Shown: piece after piece, positions 6,743 to 14,609 of the stretch
How positions within the stretch are numbered: the first letter of the stretch is position 1
How the letters are laid out: each line of letters starts with the position of its first letter
Assembly (NCBI GenBank): GCA_019348435.1
Contig: JAHWJM010000007.1
Span: forward strand, 1 to 19,714
Direction of reading: 5' to 3'
From: Actinomycetota bacterium
GTDB lineage: Bacteria; Actinomycetota; Thermoleophilia; Solirubrobacterales; Solirubrobacteraceae
DNA length: 19,714 nucleotides
The notes under the pieces: model-generated
Told to the model about the DNA's origin: nothing
Database searches by the model: none
The model's input: only the letters and a program-made list of their open reading frames with translations
Position numbers and translations under genes: made by a program

Positions 6743-8905
6743 CTACGCGACCGGGCGCAGGTGGCGCAGCGGCCGGCCCTCGCGCAGCTCGCGCACGACC
6801 GCCTCGACGAGCCCGTCGCCGTCAAGCTGGCGCCCGTCGGTGACCGCCGCGATGACGCCGCGCTTGCGCTGGATGAGCTCGGCCATCGTCTCGTCGATCG
6901 TGTCGGCGGCGAGCAGGTACCACGCCGTCACCGCGTCGTGCTGCCCGATGCGGTGACAGCGGTCCTCCGCCTGGTCGTGCAGCGCGGGCGTCCACTCCAG
7001 CTCGAGGAACGCCACGTTGGAGGCGCGTGTGAGCGTGATCCCCTGCCCGGCGACGCGCGTCGCCCCGATCAGCAGCTGCGGACCGGCGGGATCCTGAAAG
7101 GCCTGTACCGCCGCCTCGCGCGCCGCGGCCGAGTCGCGCCCGAGCAGGTGCACGGCGTCGGGAAAGCGCGCCAGCAGCGCCTCCTGCACCTCGACGTGGC
7201 GCGCGAAGACGACGAGCGGCTCACCGGAGGCGAGGAAGTCCGCGATCCACGACAGCGCCGTGGCGAGCTTGCCGCGCGCCGCGAGGCGCTGCAACGTCCC
7301 GAGCTGCGCCAGGCGCTGCGCACGCAGGGTGGCCGCGATCTTCGCGTTGAGCTCGCGCAGGTCCAGCGGCTGCGAGCGCAGCCAGGCGATCACGTCCTCC
7401 TCGGCGAGCCGGTACTCCGTCGTGTTCGAGAGCGCGACCGGGACGACGACCTGGCGCTTCGCCGGCAGCTGCGGCAGCACCTCGGCCTTCAGGCGGCGCA
7501 CGAAGCAGCGCCGGCGCAGGTGCCAGTGCAAGCGCTCCTCCGATAGCTCGCCGCGAAACTTGCGGGTGAACTGCGCCCCCGAGCCGAAGTCCTCGAGGCG
7601 CCCGATGACGCGCAGCTGCGAGACGAGCTCCTCGGCCTGGTTGAGCACCGGGGTCCCGCTCAGCGCCAGCCGCAGGCCGCCCTCGACGACCGACGACGCC
7701 AGGCGCCGTACGGCCTGCGTGCGCTTGGCCTGCGGGTTCTTGACGTAGTGCGACTCGTCGACGACGAGCGCCCGCGGGCCGAGCCGGCCCAGAAGCTCGC
7801 GGTGGGCGGCGACGATCTCGTAGTTGAGGATCGTGATGTCGGCCCTCGCCGCCACCGCCGTGCGCCCCTCGACGAGCGCGACGCTGCGGTGCGCCAGCCA
7901 GTGCGCGGCCTCGCGCTGCCAGTTGAGCTTCAGCGACGCGGGGCAGACGACGATCGCCGGAAACGCGCCGTCGGCCTCGAGCGTCGCGAGCGCCTCCACG
8001 GTCTTGCCAAGCCCCTGCTCGTCGGCGAGAAAGCAGCGGCGCGCGTCCAGCGCGTAGCGCACTGCGGCCCACTGGAAGGGCGCGAGCTCGCCGCCGAGCA
8101 CGCTGGCGACCTCCTCGATCGGCTCGGCCCCCACGGCGCGCGAGGCGCGGATCGCTGCGAGCGCCGTGGCATGCTCCTCGCGCAGCGCGTCGAGCACGAG
8201 TGAGCCCGCGCCGTCGACCGCCACTCCGAACGTCGCCACGAACGCGTCCAACGGCTCGACGATCCACGGATCGATCGGCAGCGTGCGGCTGCGCGCGTCG
8301 GCGCCGGGCAGCTTGCAGAACGCCGCCCCGGCGTCTGAGTCCCACAGCACGTCGAGGCGAATGCGCTCGCCGTCGAACGTCCGCGCCGCGGTGAGCCGCG
8401 CCGGCGGCGGCTCGACGCCGGTCAGCAGCGCTTCGACGCAGCGCCGCGCGCCGGCCTCCATGCGGACGGCGTCCTGCGCGGCGAGCGCCTCGGCGCCCGC
8501 GACCGTCAGCGGCGCGAGCACTGCGCCGTCGGCGCGGGTGAGCGAGCCCTCGAGCAGCGCCTCGGGTGGCCGGCCGGCGCGCGTGGCCAGCGTCCACCAG
8601 CCGCGCCCGTCGTAGCGTGTGGCGCCGACGATGGCGACCCAGCGCTCGTCGATCGCGGTGAGCCACGCCACGACCTCCTCGGAGGGCAGCAGGTCGGGAA
8701 AGCGCTCGAGGACCCCGGCGACGTGCACGCCGACCCAGTCGTCGACGGGCGCCCACCACTCGCGCCGGTCCCAGTCAAAGCGCCGCCCGGGAATGCCGCG
8801 CACGAGGTTGACGATCGCCGCGTCGTAGGGGAACGCAAGGACGACGATCTGCTCGTCGCCGCTGCCGCGCAGCTCGACGTTCGGGGTGGTCGGCACGAGC
8901 TCCAT
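6743..8905 (-). CDS. SNF2-family ATPase with HARP-like N-terminus (SMARCAL1-like)
   Basis: A 720-residue superfamily 2 ATPase. Motif I is DEQGLGKT (295-302), Ia is CPASLKLNW, II is VVDESHYVKNP (DESH at 383-386), III is LSGTP (416-419). The second RecA lobe has LVVFARHVEVQEALL and motif V/VI GATRVAGQGITLT through QAEDRCHRIGQ (645-655). The first 70 residues contain YDAAIVNLVRGIPGRRFD followed by REWWAP, a pattern like the HARP domain of SMARCAL1/ZRANB3 annealing helicases, so DNA-fork remodelling or annealing activity is plausible. No nuclease domain (such as HNH) is seen. ATG 8905 is preferred over 8941 because a TACGGT hexamer lies 11 nt upstream and homologues usually begin close to such an MELVP-type start; neither site has a clear Shine-Dalgarno sequence. 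No methylase, protease or toxin gene lies beside it, so a defence role has no support here. Confidence 0.92.
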   Translation of the reverse strand: MELVPTTPNVELRGSGDEQIVVLAFPYDAAIVNLVRGIPGRRFDWDRREWWAPVDDWVGVHVAGVLERFPDLLPSEEVVAWLTAIDERWVAIVGATRYDGRGWWTLATRAGRPPEALLEGSLTRADGAVLAPLTVAGAEALAAQDAVRMEAGARRCVEALLTGVEPPPARLTAARTFDGERIRLDVLWDSDAGAAFCKLPGADARSRTLPIDPWIVEPLDAFVATFGVAVDGAGSLVLDALREEHATALAAIRASRAVGAEPIEEVASVLGGELAPFQWAAVRYALDARRCFLADEQGLGKTVEALATLEADGAFPAIVVCPASLKLNWQREAAHWLAHRSVALVEGRTAVAARADITILNYEIVAAHRELLGRLGPRALVVDESHYVKNPQAKRTQAVRRLASSVVEGGLRLALSGTPVLNQAEELVSQLRVIGRLEDFGSGAQFTRKFRGELSEERLHWHLRRRCFVRRLKAEVLPQLPAKRQVVVPVALSNTTEYRLAEEDVIAWLRSQPLDLRELNAKIAATLRAQRLAQLGTLQRLAARGKLATALSWIADFLASGEPLVVFARHVEVQEALLARFPDAVHLLGRDSAAAREAAVQAFQDPAGPQLLIGATRVAGQGITLTRASNVAFLELEWTPALHDQAEDRCHRIGQHDAVTAWYLLAADTIDETMAELIQRKRGVIAAVTDGRQLDGDGLVEAVVRELREGRPLRHLRPVA

Positions 8906-8916
8906 TCGGTGACGCA

Positions 8917-8922
8917 ACCGTA
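8917..8922 (-). promoter_or_regulatory. Possible -10 element (TACGGT) for the SNF2 gene
   Basis: Minus-strand TACGGT, of TANNNT type, ends 11 nt before ATG 8905, in the 58-nt gap after the HATPase gene. It would give a very short or absent leader. Confidence 0.35.
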
Positions 8923-8963
8923 GCCGCCTCGCGGACGGCAACGCCCGTCGCGTAGCGCGAGAC

Positions 8964-9374
8964 CTACCGGCTCAGCTCGAACCAGATCTGCTCGCCGTCG
9001 GCGCTCGCGGTGCCCCACGCGTCGGCCATGCGCTCGACGATCTGCAGGCCGTAGCCGCCCAGCGACGGCGTCTCGCGCGACTGCAGCAACGCGTCGGTGC
9101 TCACGTGCGGCGCGTCGCCCGCGACGGTGATCCGCACGCGTTGCGCCGCAACGGCGATCGACAGCCGCAGGACGGCGCCGGGACGCGGCTCGGCGTCCGC
9201 GACGAACACCGCGATGAGCTCGCTCGCGAGCAGCAGCACCTTGTAGCCGACATCGCCAGCCAGGCCGGGGGTCGCGGCGAGCTCGCGGCGGGCGATCGCG
9301 GCGGCCGCCGCGGTGGCGGGCAGCTCGACGGTCCGCTCGGCGCCGGGCAACGCGTCGGTGGCGGCAAAGCGCAT
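8964..9374 (-). CDS. HATPase-fold protein resembling anti-sigma factor kinase (degenerate)
   Basis: A 136-residue protein with the layout of the RsbW/SpoIIAB-like serine kinases of actinobacteria, which bind ATP and regulate sigma factors through anti-sigma antagonists. The N-terminal half has the alternating Ala-rich helix (AAAAAIARRELAAT) and the SELIAVFVAD helix at 51-60. The C-terminal GGYGLQIVERMADAWG (106-121) matches the G2-box region GxGLxIV. Two key elements are altered: the N-box Asn expected in ELVxN is Val56, and the D-x-G-x-G of the G1 box is replaced by AGDAPHVS near 85-92. ATP/Mg binding may therefore be weak or lost. It starts 78 nt from the divergent comA-like gene and is 58 nt upstream of the helicase on the same strand. 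The fold call is good, the activity doubtful. Confidence 0.8.
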   Translation of the reverse strand: MRFAATDALPGAERTVELPATAAAAAIARRELAATPGLAGDVGYKVLLLASELIAVFVADAEPRPGAVLRLSIAVAAQRVRITVAGDAPHVSTDALLQSRETPSLGGYGLQIVERMADAWGTASADGEQIWFELSR

Positions 9375-9436
9375 CGTAGGGGGCTACCCGGAATCGCGCG
9401 CGGCTCACGGGGGCCTGGCGCGGGCCGCGCGGCCGA

Positions 9437-9442
9437 TAGCCT
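9437..9442 (+). promoter_or_regulatory. Possible -10 element (TAGCCT) for the comA-like gene
   Basis: TAGCCT fits TANNNT and ends 10 nt before ATG 9453, which has no Shine-Dalgarno sequence. It lies in the 78-nt divergent spacer with the HATPase gene. Confidence 0.4.
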
Positions 9443-9452
9443 GCGGCGCGCG

Positions 9453-10226
9453 ATGCCCGACTTCCTCCCGCTGCCGGACCGCCGGCCCAAGCCGCGCAGC
9501 GCCGGGCTCACGCACGTCATCGATACCGGGCTTGGGGTTCCGGAGGTCGACGGCATGCTGCGCCAGGCGGCCGCGCACATCGACACCGTGCGCCTGGGCT
9601 GGGGCTCGGCCTACGTCACCGCCGATCTCGAGGCCAAGCTGGCCGCCTATCGCGCGCACGACGTGCCGGTCATGCTCGGCGGGACGCTGACCGAGCTCGC
9701 GTGGCTGCACGGCCGCGTCGACGAGCTGTGCGGCTGGCTCGACGAGCTCGCGATCGACCGCATCGAGGTCTCCAGCGGCGCGGTCGCGATCCCGCCGGAG
9801 GACAAGACGGCGCTCATCGAGCGCTTGGCGGGGCGCTACAGCGTCTACGCCGAGGTCGGCGAGAAGGACCCCGCTGCGCTGCTGGCGCCCTACCGCTGGG
9901 TGCAGCTCATCCGCGACGCGCTCGCGGCGGGCGCGGACATGGTCGTCTGCGAGGGGCGCGCGACGGGCACGGCCGGCCTGTATCGCCCCGACGGCGAGGC
10001 ACGGACCGGGCTGATCGACGAGATCGTCCACGAGGTCGACCGCGGCCGGCTGATCTTCGAGGCGCCCCGCAAGCACCAGCAGGTCTGGCTCATCGAGCGC
10101 TACGGCGCCGACGTGAACCTCGGCAACGTCCCGCCCGCCGAGGTCCTCTCGCTGGAGACGCTGCGCCTCGGCCTGCGCGCCGACACGCTCGCGCAGTTTC
10201 ACGGCTCGCTTCCCGCGGATGCGTGA
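9453..10226 (+). CDS. comA: Phosphosulfolactate synthase homologue (ComA family)
   Basis: A 257-residue TIM-barrel protein. ComA adds sulfite to phosphoenolpyruvate to give (2R)-phospho-3-sulfolactate, the first step of methanogen coenzyme M synthesis; bacterial homologues such as Bacillus YitD serve sulfolactate-type products. Family marks in order: KPRSAGLTHVIDTGLG (13-28), IDTVRLGWGSAYV (43-55), VMLGGTL (73-79), DRIEVSSGAV (102-111), YAEVGEKDP (132-140), CEGRATGTAG (156-165), IFEAPRKHQQVW (201-212), ADVNLGNV (219-226) and a C-terminal LGLRADT. Length is normal. ATG 9453 is chosen because conserved sequence begins just after it and a -10-like hexamer precedes it. Its end overlaps the ATP-grasp gene by 8 nt. 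No comB phosphatase or comC dehydrogenase is present in the window, so the end product is unknown. The symbol denotes the family, not proof of coenzyme M synthesis. Confidence 0.88.
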   Translation: MPDFLPLPDRRPKPRSAGLTHVIDTGLGVPEVDGMLRQAAAHIDTVRLGWGSAYVTADLEAKLAAYRAHDVPVMLGGTLTELAWLHGRVDELCGWLDELAIDRIEVSSGAVAIPPEDKTALIERLAGRYSVYAEVGEKDPAALLAPYRWVQLIRDALAAGADMVVCEGRATGTAGLYRPDGEARTGLIDEIVHEVDRGRLIFEAPRKHQQVWLIERYGADVNLGNVPPAEVLSLETLRLGLRADTLAQFHGSLPADA

Positions 10227-11217
10227 GCGTGGCGAGCGCACCGGTGTCCTGCTCACGGGCGTCGGCAAGCGCTACGACATCGTCAGCGCGTTCGGCGAGC
10301 ACGCCTTCACGATCGCGGCGGACCCCAACCCGCTGGCGCCGGCGCGTTATGCCGCCGACCTCGCGGTCGTGCCGCCGCGGATCGACGATCCCGGCTACAT
10401 CCCGTTCCTCGAGCACCTCGTGGCAGAACACGACGTGCGGGCCGTCGTCCCGCTGACCGACCTCGACATCGAGGCGCTCGCGGCCGCCGGCGACCGGCTG
10501 CCCTCGTTCGTGCCGCCCGCCGATATCGCGCGCGCGACGTTCGACAAGTACGAGACCCACGAGCGGCTGCTCGCGCTCGGCCTGCCGTCGCCGCCGACGG
10601 TCCTGCCGGGCGAGGATCCGCCGTCCTACCCGGTCATGGTCAAGCCGCGCCGCGGCTCCGGGGCGCGCTCGATCCACCCCGCTGCCGACCGCGCCGAGAT
10701 GGAGTTCTTCGTCGGCTACGTCAAGGAGCCGGTCATGGTGCAGCGGCTCATGGGCGGCGCGGAGTTCTCCATCGACCTGCTCTGCGACCTCGAGGGCCGC
10801 TGCCTGAACGCGATCCCGCGGACGATGATCGAGTCGCGTGGCGGCGAGTCGATCAAGGGCACCGTGATCTTCGACGAGGAGCTCATCGACCTCGGAAGGG
10901 TCGTCGGCGAGGCGCTCGGCGTGCGCGGCCCGTGCACCGTGCAGGCATTTCGCGACCCGGAGATCGGGATCGGCATCACCGACGTCAACACGCGCTTCGG
11001 CGGCGCCTTCCCGGCGCCGATGTACGCCGCGCGGCCGGGCCGCACGTACCCGGAGCTGATCGTGAGGATGTCACGTGGTGAGACAGTGCAACCGCACGTC
11101 GGCGACTTCGCCCACGGCCACACGTTCACGCGCTACTTCTGGCAGCTCGAGCTCGATCCGCAGCTGCGCCCGACCGGGCGCGACATCGTGGCCGACGGGC
11201 CCCGCCGGCCGCGCTAG
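10219..11217 (+). CDS. ATP-grasp domain protein (carboxylate-amine ligase-like)
   Basis: A 332-residue protein with the order pre-ATP-grasp Rossmann domain, then ATP-grasp domain. The N-terminus has GVLLTGVGKRYDIV, typical of CarB/PylC-like nucleotide-binding starts, and PLTDLDIEAL near 84-93. The ATP-grasp core shows DKYETHERLLALGLPSP, PVMVKPRRGSGARSI with the phosphate-lid Lys and Gly-rich loop, VQRLMGGAEFSIDLL, and metal-binding ITDVNTRFGGAFP. Such enzymes form an acyl-phosphate and ligate it to an amine, thiol or similar. The start ATG 10219 overlaps the comA-like gene by 8 nt, so the two are surely co-translated. A product of the ComA step, or something derived from it, is a natural guess for substrate, but this is inference. 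The C-terminal 40 residues are not recognisable. Confidence 0.85.
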   Translation: MRERGERTGVLLTGVGKRYDIVSAFGEHAFTIAADPNPLAPARYAADLAVVPPRIDDPGYIPFLEHLVAEHDVRAVVPLTDLDIEALAAAGDRLPSFVPPADIARATFDKYETHERLLALGLPSPPTVLPGEDPPSYPVMVKPRRGSGARSIHPAADRAEMEFFVGYVKEPVMVQRLMGGAEFSIDLLCDLEGRCLNAIPRTMIESRGGESIKGTVIFDEELIDLGRVVGEALGVRGPCTVQAFRDPEIGIGITDVNTRFGGAFPAPMYAARPGRTYPELIVRMSRGETVQPHVGDFAHGHTFTRYFWQLELDPQLRPTGRDIVADGPRRPR

Positions 11218-11279
11218 GCGCGCCTGGCTTCGCGGCGGTCTGGGCGCGCAAGGTGCGATATCCGCCCTCGGCGCGCCAC

Positions 11280-11320
11280 GACCGCACAGCGCCGATCCCT
11301 TCGCACGGACGTGTGCGGTC
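11280..11320. terminator. Inverted repeat in convergent spacer, likely terminator
   Basis: Perfect 9-bp arms GACCGCACA (11280-11288) and TGTGCGGTC (11312-11320) flank 23 nt. It sits between the ATP-grasp gene end (11217) and the minus-strand gene, whose stop codon (11319-11321) it overlaps. No T-run; bidirectional action is plausible. Confidence 0.45.
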
Positions 11321-12368
11321 AGCGCTTCTCTCGCTCGCCCGAGATCGCCATGATCGCGCGCGCCACGCTCGCCGCAAGCGCATTGGGCCGCCTGTCGTCG
11401 ATCGTGACGCGGGCGCGCCGGCGCTGCTCCAGCGCGGCGCTCGATCCCGTCGCGGCGCCGGGGCGCGTCGCGATCCGCAGCGTGCGCGCCGTACGCGGCG
11501 CGCGCTCGGTCGCCCCGAGCGTCACGAGCAGGTCGCGCCCGTTGCCGCGCGCGAGCGCAGTCCGGATCGCGGACGCGGTGCTCGCGCGCCGGCGGCTGGC
11601 GTCCGCATCGGCGAGCCGCTCGGCGCGCAGCGGCGGGCTGGCACGGGCGCTGACGGCATCGATGACCGAGACGCGGGTGCCCGGCGCGTGGTTCTCGTCG
11701 AGCCAAGCGCCCAGCGCCCGCAGCTCACGCCGCAGCTGCGGCGGGTCATAGGTGCGGTCGAGTACGAGCGCGACGTTGACGGGCCGCACCGCGTCGGGTT
11801 GCGCGAGCACCTCGGGCATCCCGACCGCAGGCAGCGACAGCCCGCCGCCGCCCGCTGCGCCGGACGCCGGCTGCGCCGCCGACCCGCTCCCGCCCGGCGG
11901 CGCGGGCCGTTGGTCGTCGCCAGAGTTCAGCAGCGCCAGCAGCGCGAGCGGCAGCGCGAGCGCCAGCAGCGCGAGCAGCAGGCGGCGCGGCAGCCGGATG
12001 CGCGCGAGCGCCCGCGCCACGCGCCGCGCCGCGTCGAGCACCATCGCGGCGGCGCCGCGAAGACCGCCCGCCACGTTCGCGGCGAACGCCTTCAGCGCGC
12101 GGGTGAGGGTCGGATCGCGCAGCAGGCGGTCGAGCTCGGCCAGCAGCTGCTGCCAGGCCGACAGCTGGGCCGGCGGTCCGAGCGCAGCGGCTTCGCCCGC
12201 GGCCGCGTCCGGCTCGTGCTCGGCGACCGAGCCTGCGGGCGCGCCTGCCGTCGGCGCGCGCGCCACGCGGGCGGGTCCTGCCGAGCGGCCGTGCATGCGG
12301 CGCGGCCCGGCGGGTTGGCGCGGACCCGGTGCCCGGCGCGGTGGCGACGCCTGCCGTGAGCCGGTCAC
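11319..12368 (-). CDS. Single-pass membrane protein with degenerate VWA-like extracytoplasmic domain
   Basis: A 349-residue protein, third gene of a minus-strand trio. The first 60 residues are disordered, Pro/Ala/Arg-rich. An amphipathic helical stretch (70-125) leads into RLPRR and one strong transmembrane helix (about 130-147, LLALLALALPLALLALL). A Gly/Ser/Pro linker follows, then a globular domain. There VNVALVLDRTYD (197-208) looks like strand 1 of a von Willebrand A domain, and RASTASAIRTALARGNGRDLLVTLG (261-285, described in part) like the helix-strand before its third motif. The MIDAS D-x-S-x-S is replaced by DRTYD, so metal binding is doubtful. The protein likely faces outward with its C-terminus. 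Start: GTG 12368 overlaps the upstream TGA as GTGA; the much longer frame above is a shadow. No named family recognised. Confidence 0.78.
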   Translation of the reverse strand: MTGSRQASPPRRAPGPRQPAGPRRMHGRSAGPARVARAPTAGAPAGSVAEHEPDAAAGEAAALGPPAQLSAWQQLLAELDRLLRDPTLTRALKAFAANVAGGLRGAAAMVLDAARRVARALARIRLPRRLLLALLALALPLALLALLNSGDDQRPAPPGGSGSAAQPASGAAGGGGLSLPAVGMPEVLAQPDAVRPVNVALVLDRTYDPPQLRRELRALGAWLDENHAPGTRVSVIDAVSARASPPLRAERLADADASRRRASTASAIRTALARGNGRDLLVTLGATERAPRTARTLRIATRPGAATGSSAALEQRRRARVTIDDRRPNALAASVARAIMAISGEREKR

Positions 12369-13777
12369 TCGGGCAGGCTCTTCGGCCCCGCGAGCTTGCG
12401 CCCCAGCAACTCGGCGATCAGCGCGTCGACGTCGGCGAGCTTGTCGGGGACGGTCAACGCGCTGTCGCGGTCCAGCCTGGCCTGCGCATGGTGCGCCTCG
12501 CCGACGTCCGGCATCCCGTGCGAGGGCGCCTCCGAGCGCGCGCTCCACGTGCCGTAGAGGTGTGGAAACTCGTCGGCGCGCCGTAGGAAGTCGACCTCCG
12601 GATGCAGCACGGCCTCCTGGTGCATCTGGCGCCTGGCGTTGACCACCGTGGTGGCGATCTCCGCGCGCTGGCCGACAAGTGCGCCGAGCTCTGAGCCGAG
12701 CTGCGCGCGGATGCGGTCGCGATGGGCGAGGGTCTCGGCGTTGCGGAGGCGCTCGCGTGCGCGCGCCTCGCGCAGCGGGTCGACAAGCAGATAGGCGACG
12801 CCGATGCCGAGCAGGAACACGGACGCCGAGACGAGGAAGTATACCCCGGGCTCGCTTGCGGAGGGCTGGGTGTTCTGCGTCAGGCGCTCGGCGGCCGAGC
12901 CGCGCGCGCCGGCGGCCTGGTTGGCCTGCTGGCGGGCGGCGGCGGCGTTGTTCGCGGTGGTCCGCGCGCTCTGCACGCCGTACCACAGGCCCAGCCCGGT
13001 CACGATGATCGCCACGGCCACCCCGTAGCGCGCGGCCCGCGAGAGGTCGAAGTCCAGCAGCGGCCGGCGCCCGTCTTCGGGCGGCTGCGGGTCCTTCGCG
13101 TTGGCCAGGCGCAGGTTCTTGCCGCATGACTTCTGGCCGACCGCGATGAGAAGCGCGATCACGATCGCCGACAGCGCGGGGGCACCTTCGCGCAGCACGT
13201 CCGGATCGCTGGCGCGGAAGCGTGCGAGCTCCCGGAACCCGTCGTAGGCGAACAGCGCCTCGGCGATGCCGACGGCGAAGAACAGCGCCAGCAACCATCC
13301 GCCGGCGGCCATCCGCGCCGACATGCGCCCCCGCATCGTCGTCGGCGGCGGGTCCGGCGGCCCCTCACCCGCCGCCGCCGCGATCTGCTCGGCGGCGGCG
13401 TTGGCGGTGATCAGGTCGTCGTCGAGGGTGCGTACGCGCACGGCGCGTTCCATCAGCGGGCCCAGGCGCGAGCCGATCAGGTGGTCGGCGTGCTGCGCGA
13501 TGCTCTCGGCAACGATCTTGCCGCGCACGCGGTCGGCGTCGTCGCGCGGATGGAGGGCCTGCGTGCGCCGGCCGTCGGCAAGGTCGGGCGCCGGCGGCGT
13601 GCCGTCGGCGATCGGCCGCGCGGCCTGATCCGGCGCCTCCGATGGCTCTCCGAAGCCCGGGATCGACAGCAACGGCGGCGGCAGGACAACCGGCTGCTCC
13701 TGCGCACCGTCAGGCGCGGCGGATCCCTCCGGCGCGTCCCGGGGATCGAGCTCGCGCGTCGTGTCGTCTTCGTTCAC
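12365..13777 (-). CDS. Four-helix membrane protein of unknown function
   Basis: A 470-residue protein, middle gene of the trio. The 155-residue N-terminal part is acidic and Pro-rich, then helical (KIVAESIAQHADHLIGSRLGPLMERA). Four transmembrane helices follow at about 160-178, 199-217, 249-268 and 311-332. The loop after helix 2 has QKSCGKNLRLA, and the loop between helices 3 and 4 is Ala/Gln/Asn-rich (ANNAAAARQQANQAAGA), probably helical or coiled. The last 135 residues are soluble and helical (REARARERLRNAETLAHRDRI). GTG 13777 is preferred to ATG 13792 because AGGAGA lies just upstream of it; this leaves a 22-nt gap after the lipoprotein gene. Its stop overlaps the next gene. No family recognised; a scaffold or channel-like partner for the two VWA-like proteins is conceivable. 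Confidence 0.78.
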   Translation of the reverse strand: MNEDDTTRELDPRDAPEGSAAPDGAQEQPVVLPPPLLSIPGFGEPSEAPDQAARPIADGTPPAPDLADGRRTQALHPRDDADRVRGKIVAESIAQHADHLIGSRLGPLMERAVRVRTLDDDLITANAAAEQIAAAAGEGPPDPPPTTMRGRMSARMAAGGWLLALFFAVGIAEALFAYDGFRELARFRASDPDVLREGAPALSAIVIALLIAVGQKSCGKNLRLANAKDPQPPEDGRRPLLDFDLSRAARYGVAVAIIVTGLGLWYGVQSARTTANNAAAARQQANQAAGARGSAAERLTQNTQPSASEPGVYFLVSASVFLLGIGVAYLLVDPLREARARERLRNAETLAHRDRIRAQLGSELGALVGQRAEIATTVVNARRQMHQEAVLHPEVDFLRRADEFPHLYGTWSARSEAPSHGMPDVGEAHHAQARLDRDSALTVPDKLADVDALIAELLGRKLAGPKSLPE

Positions 13778-13799
13778 GGCTCTCCTCGCCATCGCGTCG

Positions 13800-14609
13800 T
13801 CACAGCTCTGTCGTCGTCTCGCAGTTCGCTGCGCCCGTCTGCTCGCACGCGGTCTTCCAGATCTCCACGAGCTCGTCGGTGCGCCGCGCGCTCTGGTTGA
13901 CGCGACCGGGCAGCCGGCCGAGGCCGACGGCCTGCAGCACGTCGACGCCCTCCGCGTCGCCCAGCAGCTCGCCCAGCTGCGCGGCAAGGCTCGCGGTGGA
14001 GTCGCCGGCCTGCAGGCGGCGCGCGAGCATGAGCTGGTCGCTGGCCTGCACGCCGTCGGAGACGAGCGTGACCGCCGCCGCGCCCGAGTGTCCCTTGACC
14101 TCGCGCAGCGCGTTGCGCACCGCGCGCGCGATGTCCGACGTGCCGCCGCGCGCCAGCGCCCGTACGCGCGCCGCGAGGGCTTCGTCGTCGTCGCTGACGC
14201 CGAGCGCGCTGTCGATCGTCGATCCGAGCGCGCGGCGCAGGTCGTGCTCCATCGGGCCCCGGCGCGTCTCGTCGAGCTCCTCGAGCGGCGGCACCTCGTC
14301 GTCGTAGATGACCTCGACGGCGTTCGCGTCGCCGGCGAAGACGACCATCCGCAGGTGTCCGCCGGCGGTGATCGTGTGCTCGGCCGCGCGCACCGCTGCC
14401 GAGCCCGCGTCGCGCGCCAGCGCCCGATCCTGCAGCGGCCCGGTCGCATCGACGGCGATAACGGTGTCCACCGGACAATCCTCGGGCGCCTGCACGCTGG
14501 CGGGCGCCGCACCCGGTGTCGCAGCGCAGGGGGAGTCGCTGCCACCGCAGCTGCCGAGCGCAAACGCGGTTACGCCGAACGCGGCGAGTGTCCTCCATCT
14601 GGATGTCAT
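13800..14609 (-). CDS. Lipoprotein with VWA-like domain
   Basis: A 269-residue protein, first gene of the trio. It has a lipoprotein signal peptide with lipobox LGSC (C21), so it should be anchored to the outer face of the membrane. The mature part fits a von Willebrand A fold: strand 1 DTVIAVDATGP (48-58, with D54-x-T56 where MIDAS has D-x-S-x-S), LRMVVFAGDA, ARGGTSDIARAVRNAL with T157 at the second MIDAS position, and VTLVSDGVQASD with D185 at the third. A divalent metal site is thus partly conserved here, unlike in the third gene. Start: ATG 14609 with GGAG about 8 nt upstream; the upstream extension lacks coding character. It is divergent from the eRF1-like gene across 196 nt. Ligand or partner unknown. 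Confidence 0.82.
   Translation of the reverse strand: MTSRWRTLAAFGVTAFALGSCGGSDSPCAATPGAAPASVQAPEDCPVDTVIAVDATGPLQDRALARDAGSAAVRAAEHTITAGGHLRMVVFAGDANAVEVIYDDEVPPLEELDETRRGPMEHDLRRALGSTIDSALGVSDDDEALAARVRALARGGTSDIARAVRNALREVKGHSGAAAVTLVSDGVQASDQLMLARRLQAGDSTASLAAQLGELLGDAEGVDVLQAVGLGRLPGRVNQSARRTDELVEIWKTACEQTGAANCETTTEL

Noticed and set aside
6743..9374. SNF2 helicase plus HATPase as a phage-defence island
   Set aside because: No methylase, nuclease, protease, TIR or other effector gene is nearby, and the helicase looks like a SMARCAL1-type repair protein.
12369..13298. Extension of the single-pass VWA-like protein to 659 residues
   Set aside because: Overlaps the transmembrane gene in another frame and has no coding character; the GTGA junction marks the true start.
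13778..14563. Extension of the four-helix protein to a 732-residue protein
   Set aside because: The extra N-terminal part is Arg/Ser-rich and antiparallel-frame-like; it overlaps the lipoprotein gene, whose signal peptide and VWA-like motifs are real. A Shine-Dalgarno sequence supports GTG 13777.
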